Source of the DNA: Cyanoderma ruficeps
Lineage: Eukaryota > Chordata > Aves > Passeriformes > Timaliidae
Assembly: GCA_008694505.1 (NCBI GenBank)
Contig: VZDJ01007753.1
Coordinates: 27,732,337 to 27,796,336, forward strand
DNA: 64,000 nt
Reading direction: 5' to 3'
This document shows, in pieces, positions 1 to 12,170 of this stretch. Both the position numbers and the translations under genes were made by a program. Each line of letters starts with the position of its first letter. Position 1 is the first letter of the stretch. A model generated the notes under the pieces. It had not been told where the DNA came from and did not search any database. It saw only the letters and a list, made by a program, of their open reading frames with translations.

Positions 1-670
1 CGTAAGCTTCTCTGGAGATGTCCCTCTGTGTTCATACCGCCTGTGGTATTCTTCAACTTCCTCTGCAAGTAAATACATAATACCCTTTTTGGATATAAAG
101 TAACTGTAAAGTCATTTGTATTGTAGTGACTGCACAAAGGATCACACTCATCTTTACACTGTCAATATTTTTCTAAAGCAGAAGAGGCATTTGTTAATAG
201 GGAATATGAAGTTTGGGTCCCAAACTTTCAGTGAAGCCGGTCATGCACCTGCTTACTTTGTGCACAAATCATTCTAATGAATTCTAAAGGACTATTCATG
301 TGCATAAGGCTAAGCCTGTGTGTAAAAGCCTTTGGAAGACTGGGCCTAGGTTGTAAATTTTATAGTGACCTGAAACTGATTCAACAGAGAAAAAGCAGGC
401 CTTCTAAAAAGTTGAGAAGTGTCACTGTAGCTAGGCTGAACAGGTATGGGCGGTGCTAAGAGACCTCATAGTATAGAACTCTGAAAACTGACCAAGAAAA
501 AATGGCAAAAGATATCATAAATATTTTTTTCATTTCCATTTATCATACCGAATTTTACCTTAATCTTATTAATTCTTGGCTTCCTCTTAATTTCATTATT
601 ACTATTAATTCCATTTGAATAACTTTATTGCAGGAGCTTAGAAACTTTCCTGTTTCCTGTTTAACTTTAA
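1..670. other. Noncoding AT-rich DNA, no gene seen
   Basis: I see no gene, repeat family or RNA here. The only open frame of note is a 60-codon plus-strand frame from 277 that resembles nothing known and is of chance length. The sequence is AT-rich with few CpGs, as in vertebrate introns or intergenic DNA. Confidence 0.6.
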
Positions 671-671
671 G

Positions 672-704
<33 letters not shown>

Positions 705-737
705 CACGTATATATATATATACACACGCACACATAT
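671..737. repeat. Compound GT/AT/CA microsatellite
   Basis: A run of GT units passes into AT units, then a CACG interruption, a second AT run and ACAC/GCAC units. The two halves are near reverse complements, so the tract could fold into a hairpin. It gives rise to a spurious minus-strand open frame rich in YIYI and HTHT residues, which is not a gene. Confidence 0.95.
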
Positions 738-3700
738 GCAGAGCCCGTCTGAGAGAGTAGATTTGCCAAGAGAACTGTAGTTGTGGGAAATAATAACTAG
801 GCTCTTTGGGAAACTTGCTTGAGGAGAAGGCAAGCCATCAATGCTGTTTCATATGGAAATGTACAGAAGAGTTTTGCACACTTATTTGTTCGTACTGTGC
901 AATATTCTGTCTTCTGCTTGAAGAATTTTGTGCTGCACTGCAGCAGTTTATGTTCTCAGAGATGGTGAATTACCTGTGGGAGCCTCCCAACAAAATCAGG
1001 GCAATTCCAGTTGTTGTGATGCATCTCCTGAGACCATTTTCTGGGTATTGCTTCCAAAAATTGCTTCCATCAAGAACTCCCATAGAATTAGATAAAGCTT
1101 TTTCATGTGTTTAACATTAAACACACGGGCAGTGCTACTAAAATTACCGTGAAAAAGAAATTAAATTACTTATATATAAGCTGAGTTCCTGCTTGGGACT
1201 ATAGTTTTTAGCATTTAATATGCCGAGTGTATGAAATAGACATCTTTTGCACCATCACAAAATACAAATATTTTCCTTTACTTAAAGCCAGTTCTTGTCT
1301 TATCATGATCTATTCACTGCTAAAATGGTCGCTCTACTTAGTAGCCTTTAGAGAACATTGACTATGAAATGTCACTTGTTTGTTAGGCTCACTAAGTTAA
1401 AGTTGTTTTTTTAAAAAAGGAAATAGTCTTTTTCTGCAGTTTAATTAACTTTTTTTCACACTAAACTGATCCCTCAAAAAATTCCAGTTTCCTCAGTTTA
1501 AAGATTAGCTTAATGATCTCAGATGGGTGAAGAAGAGAGCAGATTAGGCACAGACATACCATACCAAAGCTGCAGAGAGTGAAGGTGACAGTCCAGGGAT
1601 AGCCACTGCTAACTATTCTAGTTGTTGGCCTTGGGGACACAACTGATCTTTTGCTCAATTTCATGCAGGAAAAATAATGAAGAAGGTACATCTTATATTA
1701 TAAAGAGCTCCTTTAGTAACCTTTTAAATTATTATTTAAATGAAGATTAAAGTTATGGAGTTGGAGAGTATTTTGCTGGTTTATAATTTAGCAGCTCAGG
1801 CTGAAGTTTCTTTTGTGTTCTTTCCGTTCTTACACAGGCAGCCTAGAAGATGGACATTTGACAGGCAACAATAGACTGCTCCTTTCCCAGGTATCTCCTG
1901 CTTGTTTCCTTTATCTGTGAATAGGAAATGGCTTAAAGGCACCTGTGTTATGAAGGTCCCAGGGGCAGCTGCCTGGCTAGTGAATGCCTGATTATGTGTT
2001 AACATGCTTTGTCAGATATTGGCAGAATCTGTTCTCTTCTTTTGCCTTTTCAGCAAGGGTACCATTGACAGACTGGCTACCCATTTATAGAAATGTTGTC
2101 CATCAAACTGTGAGGAAGGACAATGGTGTTTTTCTGTGACCAGTGACTGTGGGAAACTTTTCTTTGGCTATTCAGGCAATTTTTGTAGCTTGCTCTGAAG
2201 AGGAGAGACTGATGAGTGCAAAAAGTACAATTAAGCAAAGCCAGACTTCAATTGAAGGCTGTAGTGTAGTCTGCTTGTTCTCATTTTTTTATTTGGAAAA
2301 AAATCTATGGGTTTTCACATTGCTGTGTGGCATTCAGCGGGGGGCTATTACAATCCTAAATTTTTTTTCTAGACCACCTAATTCTAAGTAAAAATTAAAT
2401 GTAATGAGAGCCACTTGGAGTTCTGAATATTTTAAAGCATAATTCCCACAGAAGGGATTCGACCTAAACTGTGGAGAGCATCAGTTGGCTAATTATAGCT
2501 GCATTTTATATTACAGCAGGTGTCAGATGCAGTCATCTCAATAAAGTCCACATAATACTCTGGAAAATAACAAAAGCTTTTCTTTGAATGTGGGTACTAA
2601 TTTCTGCTAGGTGTCATATGAGCTCTGATACTTCTTATTGGTGTTAACAAGAGCACTGCAGCACTCAAACATGCTTTTTGCTTGGGATGAATTGATACTG
2701 TAAAGCACTTACTAGTCAGCCTTGGCAGATGTCAGTAGTTAATACTAGTGTTGCAGAGGTTGGTATATAATGCAAAGAGTCTTACGTAAATACTTTTAGA
2801 TGATGGGCTGGTTTTGAGAATGAGTGTGAACCGTGCACCAACTTACTTATATGAAAGCTAAATAGCCAACAGCAGGACAAGGGTGCTTCCTTTAGCTTCT
2901 ATCTTATTTTAAGTCCTCTGCGAGTAAAGGGTTGATGGGAAAGCAGTAAACTAGGTGAACAAAAACATTAAACTTAATAAGCACTTCATGCTTTCATACT
3001 ATTTTCCCAATTCAGTGGAAGCAGCAAGTTTGAGTTACTGAAGTGATTGATGAGAAAGGTCTTTCCTAGGCTTCAGAAAAACTAAAAATTATATCAAAAT
3101 AGCCTGCATGTGGTTAAACTACAATCTGTAGACATTTGATGTTCACCTGACTTCCTAAATAAATGATGGAATTCTATGATTACAAGAGGTTTGTGTTTTA
3201 AAATATTAATGAATCATTAAAATAAATACTGAAGTGTGTTGCATGCACTGAAACCCCTGAACACAGGAATTGAAGGCACAAATGGCAGGGTGAAAAACAT
3301 AGGCAGCAAAACCTTCCCAGCTGATTGTGCTTGGCCTAGCATGCAATAGGGATGTTTCCCAAGCTTGCCTGAGGTGTAAGATAGGAGACAATTCAGTACA
3401 GAACAGCAGGTTTCGGCCATGGGGAGCTTGCTGCTTCTCCTGATGGGGATAGGATGTACCTGGTCCAGACATGGAGGAGGGGAGAGGTTTCAACAAAGAA
3501 TGATGCCAAATGCTGGGCTAATCATGCAGGAGGGACAAGCATGTACTAGCAAAACAAAGGTAATTTGACATGATAAAATGCTCCAACATCTGAGTCCTCT
3601 GGAAGAGCAATAAGCCACTTAATGAACTGCTGTCTAGTGCTACCTACCTCCCCCTATATTATCTCCTCTGAGAAAAGGTACTCCAAAACACCAGGCTGCC

Positions 3701-4720
3701 TTTGTCTCTTACACAGAAGTCCATGGAGAATTGCAGAGGTTATACAAATAATAAATACAACTTAATGTTATAAGTCTTTTATTTTTAAAATGTAATAAAC
3801 AGTCAGCTGAATAAGACTGGATCACAAACTCCAGCACATTACCTTAGCAACTATGTAAAAAAAAAACCCAGTCACAGATTATGAAATATTATTTAATGTT
3901 TTGTAGAACTGCAGAATAGTTTGAAGTATAATCTTAAAGTATAATCTCACTGCATTACATACTCAATGTACTAACATGTAGTAAGAGCTTGGTTTTGGTC
4001 TGAAGACTAGATGCAATGAGTAATTTGTAAAAAGCAAGTGAAAGTAAATTATATATATATTCATACTAGTACACATGTGTTTCTGCATTAATATATACAT
4101 ATTGTTCAAAAATGTTTTGAAACACAATAATAAACATATTATCAATCTAAACCTGGTCAAAACAAGGTACAGAAGCCAAACACAGAGGTACAGAGATGAA
4201 AATCTAGGGAGAAATAATTTCTTAGCTAATCTGTACCTGGCATCTGGGGAGCGGAGGGCTGTCTATAGGAAAACTGCTTTAGCTCTCACACATGAGGTTA
4301 CCTCTAAGGAAAAGACATATGAAAAGACCTGGTAACAAAAGCCCAATTACAAAAGCTGAAGGCGTGATTGCCATTGTATAAATGAATTTACTAGTTTATC
4401 CCATTTATTCCCCATAGCCTCTTTCTGAAACCTTTTAATATTGAGAGAAGCCCAGCACAATTTGGAAAGCTCTGAGGAATTCTGTGAAAGGCTGGAAAGG
4501 TAAAGAAGAGGTTAACTGCAAGAACTGTCAGTCTAGATGGGCCTTTGGTTGTCTCCCTTTTAGCCCAAAATGCATGAGGAGACCACCACTGGACTACATT
4601 GCTTCTGCACTACTGCTTTCCCATCTCTTAAATTTCTGATGTTGGGATGTGCTCCTGTCCATTTGATACACAGCTAGGAATTAAAGAATAAAACCTCCTC
4701 TTGCCAGTAGACATTCTAAT
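738..4720. other. Noncoding DNA, no gene seen
   Basis: Several unrelated open frames of 65-102 codons occur on both strands and overlap each other, for example 806-1114 plus and 3206-3496 minus. None has a recognisable domain, a clear splice-site framework or protein-like composition. A short GGAATTCTATGATT string near 3167 recalls the 8-bp tail repeat of avian CR1 elements, but no CR1 body is recognisable upstream, so it is not called. A small A-run lies near 3857. Confidence 0.55.
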
Positions 4721-4737
4721 ACTTTTTTTTTTTTTTT
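4721..4737. repeat. Poly-T tract
   Basis: A near-pure T run ending in AGGGG. It could be a reversed poly-A tail of an old retroposed sequence, but the flank to the right (4740 onward) matches no element I recognise. It may equally be a simple-sequence expansion. Confidence 0.8.
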
Positions 4738-4739
4738 AG

Positions 4740-7359
4740 GGGAGAAGGTAAGGGATAGTTATCAGCAAGTAGAGGTGCTGCTGTAAAAAGTAGCTACCAA
4801 TACTGTCACTCAAAACTTATTACTCTCTGCAGATTACACAAACTTAATAACTTCTCCTTGTGATGTCTCTTAAGGATTCTTTGGAAGAAGGCTTAGGACA
4901 GTTCCTCTAGTAATGACTATTACTACCCTATATATGACAAGAGTTTTATGTATGTGTAATTCTCCTCGATTATTCTAAAAAAATTAATGTGTCTAGGATA
5001 ATTTTGTATATCACCTACTGTGAAAATTGCTTCTGTGGCAAGCAAAATCAACTGCTCCATGACCTACACTTCTTGATATTAGAGGTTATATGAAACTTAC
5101 TGCTCTCTCCTTTCTCCACAGTTATTGCTACTTCTTCCCCTCCATTTTTACTCTTAGATTACAGAGATGTGATTGCACAACACAAGCAGCACAGATGGCA
5201 GCTGAAGGTCTCTATCTGCCAGGTGTCTGCATAACAGCTGAGCCAATGTACACAGCTGAGCACAGCTCACTTTCTGACATAGATGTTCAGCACCATTTCT
5301 CTGAATCACAGCCTTGCACAACCTTTGGAAGTACCTCTGGGAAATTTTAGAGTGTACTCAAGTACACAATACTTTGGCAGGCAGAAATCAGAGGAAGTCT
5401 TGGTCTGAATTCATCTTGAATGCTCGGAAGAAAGAAGTACTTCCTGCATTTTATGCTGTGGATGCAAAGGATGAGCTTAAGGATGTAAAACACTGGGACA
5501 GTGTACACTCTATATATCACCTATAAATATAAAAATATATAAATAATCGGCTATACTCAGAGAAAGTCTGTGGAACATCTGTTCAGGTTTGGTGACTCCA
5601 GTAAAGAAAGGAAGATGAATCTTTAGAGCCAAGGAGGAAATCCTGTAGTCCTGTAATAACTAGGAGAGAAGAACTGGCTTTTGTAGTTTGGAAGTGCAGT
5701 ATTGTGTCATTCTGAGCTCTGTGAAATCGTCTTCCTCTTGATAGGGCTCAGATATGTCCAACAGCTCCTTTCTGATAGTTGAGGGTCACAAATTAGGTCT
5801 CACAAGGAGAGAAGTGGTGTGATCCAATATATGCACCATCCTGTGACTGTCCCACGGGGAGATGCACTTTTCTGTAGGTACTGCAGATATGCTCCCATAA
5901 ACTGTGCAGATACAAGTCCTTTTGCTGATCTCCATGTGCAAACTGGTGCAAGAGGTGGGAGAATGGGAGCCTTGACTGAAGGGGAGAAAGAAATCTGAGG
6001 AAGAAAGAAACCAGGCAATGGGTCACATAGCAAACAGCTTTGGAAAGAAGAGGTTTGCACTGTATAAGACCAAGAACTTGAAATAGCTCAGGGAGCCAAA
6101 GGAAAGTAGGAACATGAGAGGGAGTTCTGGGCATGGTGTCTGCTGTGACTGACACTTTCAGGGACCAGAAATGGAGCCAGAGCCTTATGTCTGAGAAGGT
6201 TCTGTCCTTCTCCAAATGTTTTATAGATAATATTATTTCATAGTCTGCATGAAACACTGGAGCTGAATACAGTGCTCTTGGTCAAAGAATCTGGGGAGGT
6301 CTGGGAGGAATGGCATTTCTTTGAGTAGCTTCACAAGATCAGCTTACAGAAAGGGGTGGAGAGTGACAGGAAAAAATGACATGGGAAAGAAGAACTGAAA
6401 ATTCCCGAAGCGTTCAGCCAAACATTACAACTATCAGGAAGATAGTTGGTGCATAAGGGAATGGTAATATCCCAAGGGTGCCAGCAGTGATGTACACTAT
6501 TTGTAATGATTTTGTAGTCAGATACAGAGACAAGTTCATCCATTACCAGCACTGAGAAGAATTGAGTTATGGGGTCTAATGGTGGAGAATTTATTTCCTA
6601 GATCCAAGTCTATAAGAGTGAAACAATGGTTCTTCCTGCACAGTGTGAAAGATGTCTCTTCTTTGAGAGCTCACTTTTTTTCTTTTGTTGAAGAAGAAAA
6701 TAAAGACATTTTTGTAAAAATGAAGAGTAAACATTATGTTTGTGGACATAGTTTCATTTTACTTCAGTTGTGCAGTGGAAGATCATGAAATATCTTCATC
6801 TGGCCTTTCATAAACCACACTACCTTTAAACATATATCCAGGAAAATAAAGAATTTGAAGTATTAAAAACGTTTGAAAAGACTTTGCAGTAATGTGTATG
6901 TGAAGGTTCAAGCAATCATCCAAGGCCAGAGTACTTCAACAACTGAGGAACTGTTAAATTACTGTGATCTTAAAAATGATTACTGTAATACTTTAGAGAA
7001 TATATTTGCCATAACAAATATAGAATATATTTTCTAATTTCTTTTATGGTTACCAAGGTCATTCAGTGACAGAATGCAAAATGTTTTATTTTTCTCATTC
7101 AGATTCTCTTAGATGCATAAATTCTATAGCTAATATAGAAAGGCATTTAAAAATTGGAATTTATTAATGGAGAGATTATGTCTTTGTCCAATATCATACA
7201 ATAATTTTTATCTTCTGAATGGAGTTTAACAATACACAGGCTCAGGCTGGCTTTATTCCACTAATACATGGCATTTCCAAAAGTGTGTTGCCTTATATGT
7301 TAAACACAGTGCACACACAATTACCCTAGCATTCCTTGAAAATTAATTTCAAATCCACA
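4740..7359. other. Noncoding DNA, no gene supported
   Basis: This stretch holds a 154-codon minus-strand open frame (5793-6257) with an alternative 86-codon frame nested in it. The translation has no domain I recognise and is rich in residues expected from a purine-rich reverse strand. With roughly 8,000-9,000 stop-to-stop frames in a window of this base composition, one or two of this length are expected. Plus-strand frames at 5090-5350 and 5314-5526 overlap each other and are equally unremarkable. No repeat family was recognised. Confidence 0.5.
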
Positions 7360-7450
7360 TTTATTGTAAGTGCCTCGGGGCAAGAACTATCTTTTGTTAT
7401 TAAACAATGCAAACAGGATCTTGGTCCATAATTGGGGCTCCTAAGCACTG
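7360..7450 (+). mobile_element. L2/MIR-type retroposon 3' tail fragment
   Basis: The sequence contains ATTGTAAGTGCCTCGGGGC, then a CAAGAACTATCTTTTGTT stretch, then GGTCCATAATTGGGGCTCC and TAAGCACTG. From memory, this order (GTAAGC..CTTCGGGGCAGGGACTGTCT, then GGGGTCC..GGGGCTCCTAGGTGCTA) is the 3' end of a very common sauropsid retroposon related to the mammalian L2/MIR tail. Spacing and order are retained despite perhaps a quarter of the bases having changed. The exact family name cannot be assigned without a library search. It lies immediately 5' of the exon-like sequence at 7508. Confidence 0.6.
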
Positions 7451-10400
7451 TGAATTCTTTCACCAGTGTCTCACATTCTCTTTCTCTCTGTCTTTGTCCC
7501 TCTGCAGATTATGCCAGTGTTTACAAAGGTTGGGATCCCTTGCATCCTCATCAGTTTTTACATTTGCCCAAGAATCAGATTCAGTTTAGCCTAGCATTCT
7601 TCACAAAGATAAAAGGGTGACAGATCCTGACACATCTGTGCTTTTGAAAAGTAGGAAAGCTGATTTAATGCATAAACTCTATACTAAAGCTGTCTCCAAG
7701 GTGAAATTGCACCAGTCTTGGAACAAAAAGTGGAAGACTAATATTTAAACTACATACAGTGGTATACTTGAGCAGTCTTTCTTATTCTGTAGCCAGAAAA
7801 TGCTGTAATAGCCTTATTTTCCAGTTTTTAACTACTGAAACTTATATTTAAAGATGACTTTTCTGTGATCAAAAGGCACCTGATTTGTGTCTCAGGTGAT
7901 AGTCAATCTTCTTCATGCTATGGGCTTCTCACACTATTATGTCAAATTGTAATACTGGGCGAGATATATTATTGAATGCTTATTTTTCGGTTTCACTACC
8001 TGGACAAACATATGAATCATATATTGATCACTGAATTACTAGACTTTTGTGCTTCATTTATACATGCCACATCAGTATATTAGGTCATAAATAAATGGGT
8101 GAATTTACCAAGGTGTTGATAATTTTTTGTGCTTTTATTCAGTGACATGGATATAGGAAAATGAGAAAGAAATGTGAAATTATTAAAGAAATACGAATAG
8201 CCAGAATGGGTGATCCTGACAAATTAGAAATCTCTTTCTAAGCTCTGATACTTTAGCCTGCAGTTAAAAAGAGCTTTGCCAGTGAAAGAGCATTGTGACC
8301 ATAATGCTTGTTCCCCAAACAGGAGTGGTGTAGCAACAACTATTCAGTCACAGGTTCTTAGCTTGTTTGTATAGTATAAAGCCAGTGGAAACCATTGCAA
8401 TTCTCTAGCTGGACCTCCCACATAACATATATCTAAGATTTTCCTGGCATTAATTCCTTTGGAAATTAGAGTGTGTATTTGAGGGAAAAAAAAGCTAATC
8501 TTGATTAGAAAATTTCCAGAGACAAAAAAAAAATCTACCAATATGCTGAGTATGATGTTTCGGTTATTATCAGAAAAATAAAAATGCATGTCCTCTAGTT
8601 TGAATTTGTGTAGAGTTTAGTTTAAACTGCTGAATCTTGTTTCACATTGATTTGCCCAAAATAGAGGTATTGATTAATTTTCATTTTTCTTTAGTAAAAA
8701 CCTCATAGAAATTGGACAAATCATTCTTTCACTTGTTTTCTGGCCTTCTTTACTGAAAGAAGATAGTCTGCAGAAAAGCATATGAATTTGCAGTACTTGA
8801 ACCTGTGAGCTCTGACTTGCCAGGCATCCCCATCTGATCAGCTTTAAATAGCCAAGACACAAACCCACTCACCTTAAAGACAAGTTTAATGTCTTGAGAT
8901 TTTTTTATTTAATTTTGAAATTTAACTGCCTTTAAAAAGGCTGAAACAATAGCACATGAAAAGACTCTCTCCTTGTATTCAATACTCCTGTATACATCTG
9001 CATACAGATCACATGAGGCCACAGTTAAATTGTCATATATATATCTGGCCAGGATAAACTTTATATTCTCAGAAATATTCAGTATTCCTGTGCTTCTATT
9101 TGGTCTGGTTAGGAAGCAGAATTATATAATTTGAATTATAGTCTGCATTGCACATATGCTATAGCTGTAGTTTGATTTCTTCCTAAAGCTCATGTATTGA
9201 CTTCAAATGAATTAGTTTTCAGGGAAGGAAAACAGTTGATGCCAATGTCTTTTTCATTTCATTATTAATACAAAGACATCAATGGCATCCTCACCTTCAA
9301 GGAAATCACAATTAGAGGCTAGAGAAAGGTTGAAAAGCCATAGGCACAGCAGAATGTCAGGGGAATCTTGCTGTCATTTTGTCTCTTGGGACATGTTTCA
9401 CAGATTTAGTAGCCTGGCTATAGATCTGGACTGTAGAACTACTGACAGGCATGTGACTGAATGGAATTGCAAGATGAGGGGAGTTCACAGTCCCCCACTG
9501 AAAATCTGTATTTTATTGCTGAAGACCAGAGATGATAAGGGCCCCCTCCCCTGAAGAAGCAGACCTTTAGAAAGATTCAACAACTCAATTTTGTAAAATA
9601 TTGATTTGGACAGCTGGTGTTACCAGCATGATCGTAGTATTTCAGAAGTCTGTCCAAGCAATGCTGAAATGAATTATAGGTGGTGTGTCACTGAGTCCCT
9701 GCTGAGCTAAATATGCAGTTCCTAAGACAGGCATTCTTAAAGGTGGAAAATACATGCTTGACCGTGATTTTGAATCATTTAGCTAGAAATATCAATTACA
9801 TCAGTAAGTCCTGATCTGAATTTAAGGCATCCCTAGAAAACGCTTGAAACTGAGAAACTAAAGAGCTACAGGTTGAGCTTGAGCACACTGCTTCAGGGAG
9901 AAATCTCATCGGAATTTCTGCCATATCTCTCTCTCAATAACCCAAATATCTCTGGGTTATTGGCAACATCACAGATTTTTGATTCTGGGCATCCTATGGA
10001 GAGAATTCGTTTCAGCTTCCATGTTCTATGGCCAAACCAGGCCATATAAAACTACATGTTGTTTGCTTGAACCCCATTACCAAACAACGCAGGTGACTCA
10101 GTGTCTGATTTCTTCTCACACACTTTTGCCTGAGATGGGTAATACCAACAAGATTGATTTTAGGCTCACAAATGAGCTGGTTCAGTCTTTCCCCCTCAAC
10201 CCTTCATTTTTTTCAGTTGGCTTCTAGCAGTGGTGCCTTGGAAATTCCATATTTTTTTCTTTTTATCCTCTTCAAAGTCTTGATCCTGTTCTCAAAATCT
10301 CTGTGTTTTGTACTATGTAAGTGCTCATTTGTTTCCTCTTCCATTCCGTCCTGTAAGGGCAACACCTCCTCTGATTTCTTTGAGACAGAGTCTATCTGGT

Positions 10401-11520
10401 ATTCTTCTTGTGCTTTATTTTCAGAGCACTGCACATGATTTGGAGAATGTTTGAATTCTCAGATTAAGGCTATGTCAAGAGTAAGTGTTTAAGATCTGCC
10501 TGCATATTGACATTCCTTTAATTCTGTCAGTCTTCCCCTTGTTTATCCCGGTTAGGATTTTTCTCATCTGACACTCAAAAAAAGTAAGAAAGAGTTTGGC
10601 ATTAACACATTTATAACATATTAGGTATAGCATCTGGGCCTTGAACAAATGTCTGCATACATCTTGGAAAAAATGAAAAACAAAATGCTTCTGTGCAAAC
10701 TAATTCTGTTTTGTCATAATATTTCCAGAATTGCTGTCAGCTATAAATTTTCAACATGAAACTTGACATTCAAATTGAAATCTCAAACTGCTGCTGATAT
10801 TGGAGAGGAAATAGAAAACGATTAGAGAAAAAAATAGCAGAAGTTTTTTAGCTCCAGTGTATATTATGTAGTTGGGTCTTTTGGTAGTGATATGTTTAAT
10901 GCAAATTGACACAAAAATGAAACTTACTGAACAGATAATACAGTACTCTGTTTCATAATTTCACATCATAACTATATATTTCTATGGTGTGTTCTGCACA
11001 ATTAAACTTAGGTCCTTTAATTCATTTATCTTAGTTAAGGATTTCAAGAAGGGTCTTCTTGCAGTCTTGGGTGTCTCCATTTTTTCAAGTTAAATTTTGG
11101 ACTTCTTTAAAATGGGATTGATTCTCAGATGTGGAAGTAATCACCTGGTTTCTGTAGGGCACATATTTCAAAGGTTTCTTTCCCTGGTGTTCAAGCATAG
11201 AGACACTCAAAATTTTTAGTTGCTTCTGACAAATCTTGATGACACCACATGTTCATATTTTAAAGCACACAAAATTTTCCGAGCTGAGATACAACAAATT
11301 GTAGAGAGTAGCATCATGATGATGGATGGATCAGAAACCTGTAAGTGAATTCTTAGTGGTAGAGAAGGGAGAGGTAAGAAACTGTGTGCTGTAATTATCA
11401 GATTAGCTTCCTGGTGAACATGTTGCAGAAATTATTTATTTTTGCATACAAAAATACTATTTCTTAATCTGGATTCTAGGACCTTATAATCGAAGGGGCT
11501 GAACCTCTGTAAATCCTTAA
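7451..11520. other. Noncoding DNA, no gene supported
   Basis: A strong polypyrimidine tract and TCTGCAG acceptor end at 7507 and open a short plus-strand frame to 7620 (see findings), but no partner exon or donor was identified. A perfect 10-bp hairpin lies at 9935-9962. Other frames (9282-9554, 9979-10227, 10154-10438 and its antisense 10213-10434) overlap on opposite strands and resemble no family. The rest is featureless AT-rich DNA. Confidence 0.5.
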
Positions 11521-11605
11521 AGCACCTGAGTAATTCCACTTACATTAACAATACTGCTTCAGCATCTGCTTAGAGTTATATACGTGCTTAAGCACTCTGT
11601 TAGGA
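11521..11605. repeat. Sauropsid palindromic (foldback) repeat fragment
   Basis: CACCTGAGTAATTCCACTTA followed by GCTTAGAGTTATATACG and TGCTTAAGCACTCTGTTAGG resembles an abundant sauropsid foldback repeat. That repeat runs, from memory, as TGAGTAGTCCCATTGACTTC..., then TTAAAGTTAAGCACGTG, then CTTAAGTGCTTTGCTGGATC. Order and spacing are kept. It would be a nonautonomous, long-dead element. The identification rests on memory of the consensus, not on a library search. Confidence 0.45.
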
Positions 11606-11984
11606 CTTAAATGATGTGGGTTTGGATAGCCTAATGTTATTTCTATTGTCACAAAATATATGTAAAATGGAGGTGCAAACCCCTATCATTAATACCTGTG
11701 TTTCTCTACTCCTATTTGTTTTAGAATAATAAAGTTTTCCTCTTAGAAAAATTACTTATTTTATTCCCTTACCAACATCATAGTACAATATATTAGTCCT
11801 TGCTTTAAAATTTTCCTGAATACTTTCTGAAAATGAAAATGAAATGTATGGTGCCTTTTTGTCCCCTGATTATGTATAACCTGAAAGAAATCCAGAATGT
11901 AGTGAAGCATGACCTTTCATTCCTGAGGCAATATTAGCTATCCTTCATCAAGCTGTGCTTTCCTAAATGGTTCCCATTTAATGC
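11606..11984. other. Noncoding spacer, nothing seen
   Basis: AT-rich sequence between a foldback repeat and a CR1 fragment. No open frame of note and no repeat recognised. Confidence 0.6.
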
Positions 11985-12170
11985 CCAAAAATGCTTTTTA
12001 AGATTCCCTCCTCCCAAAAGGCATCAAAACTAAATGGTCTATAATTTCCTGAAGTGTTCCCTGAGTCCATCTTCAATAATGACATTATGTTGGCTATTTT
12101 CCAGCCATCAGGCTTTTTTCTGACTAGAAAAACTTCATAAAATGTCTGCAAAACTTGAAGTAATAACACC
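11985..12170 (-). mobile_element. CR1/L3-type LINE fragment (reverse transcriptase)
   Basis: The minus strand (12169 to 11978) translates to a 63-residue frame containing DGWKIANIMSLLK followed by GNTSGNYRPFS. This matches the conserved opening of CR1/L3 reverse transcriptase (DWKKANVTPIFKKG, then PGNYRPVSLT). The plus strand shows the complementary landmarks, including GGTCTATAATTTCCTG and TTTTCCAGCCATCAGG. Only this part of the reverse transcriptase remains, so the copy is truncated at both ends. It is old and non-functional. Confidence 0.75.

Noticed and set aside
555..833. 92-codon minus-strand frame with Tyr-Ile and His-Thr repeats
   Set aside because: Artefact of the compound GT/AT microsatellite.
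3165..3182. CR1-like ATTCTATGATT tail repeat
   Set aside because: Only about one and a half units and no CR1 body upstream.
5793..6257. 154-codon minus-strand open frame
   Set aside because: No domain or family resemblance, and a second overlapping frame exists in the same place. Length is within what chance allows among several thousand frames.
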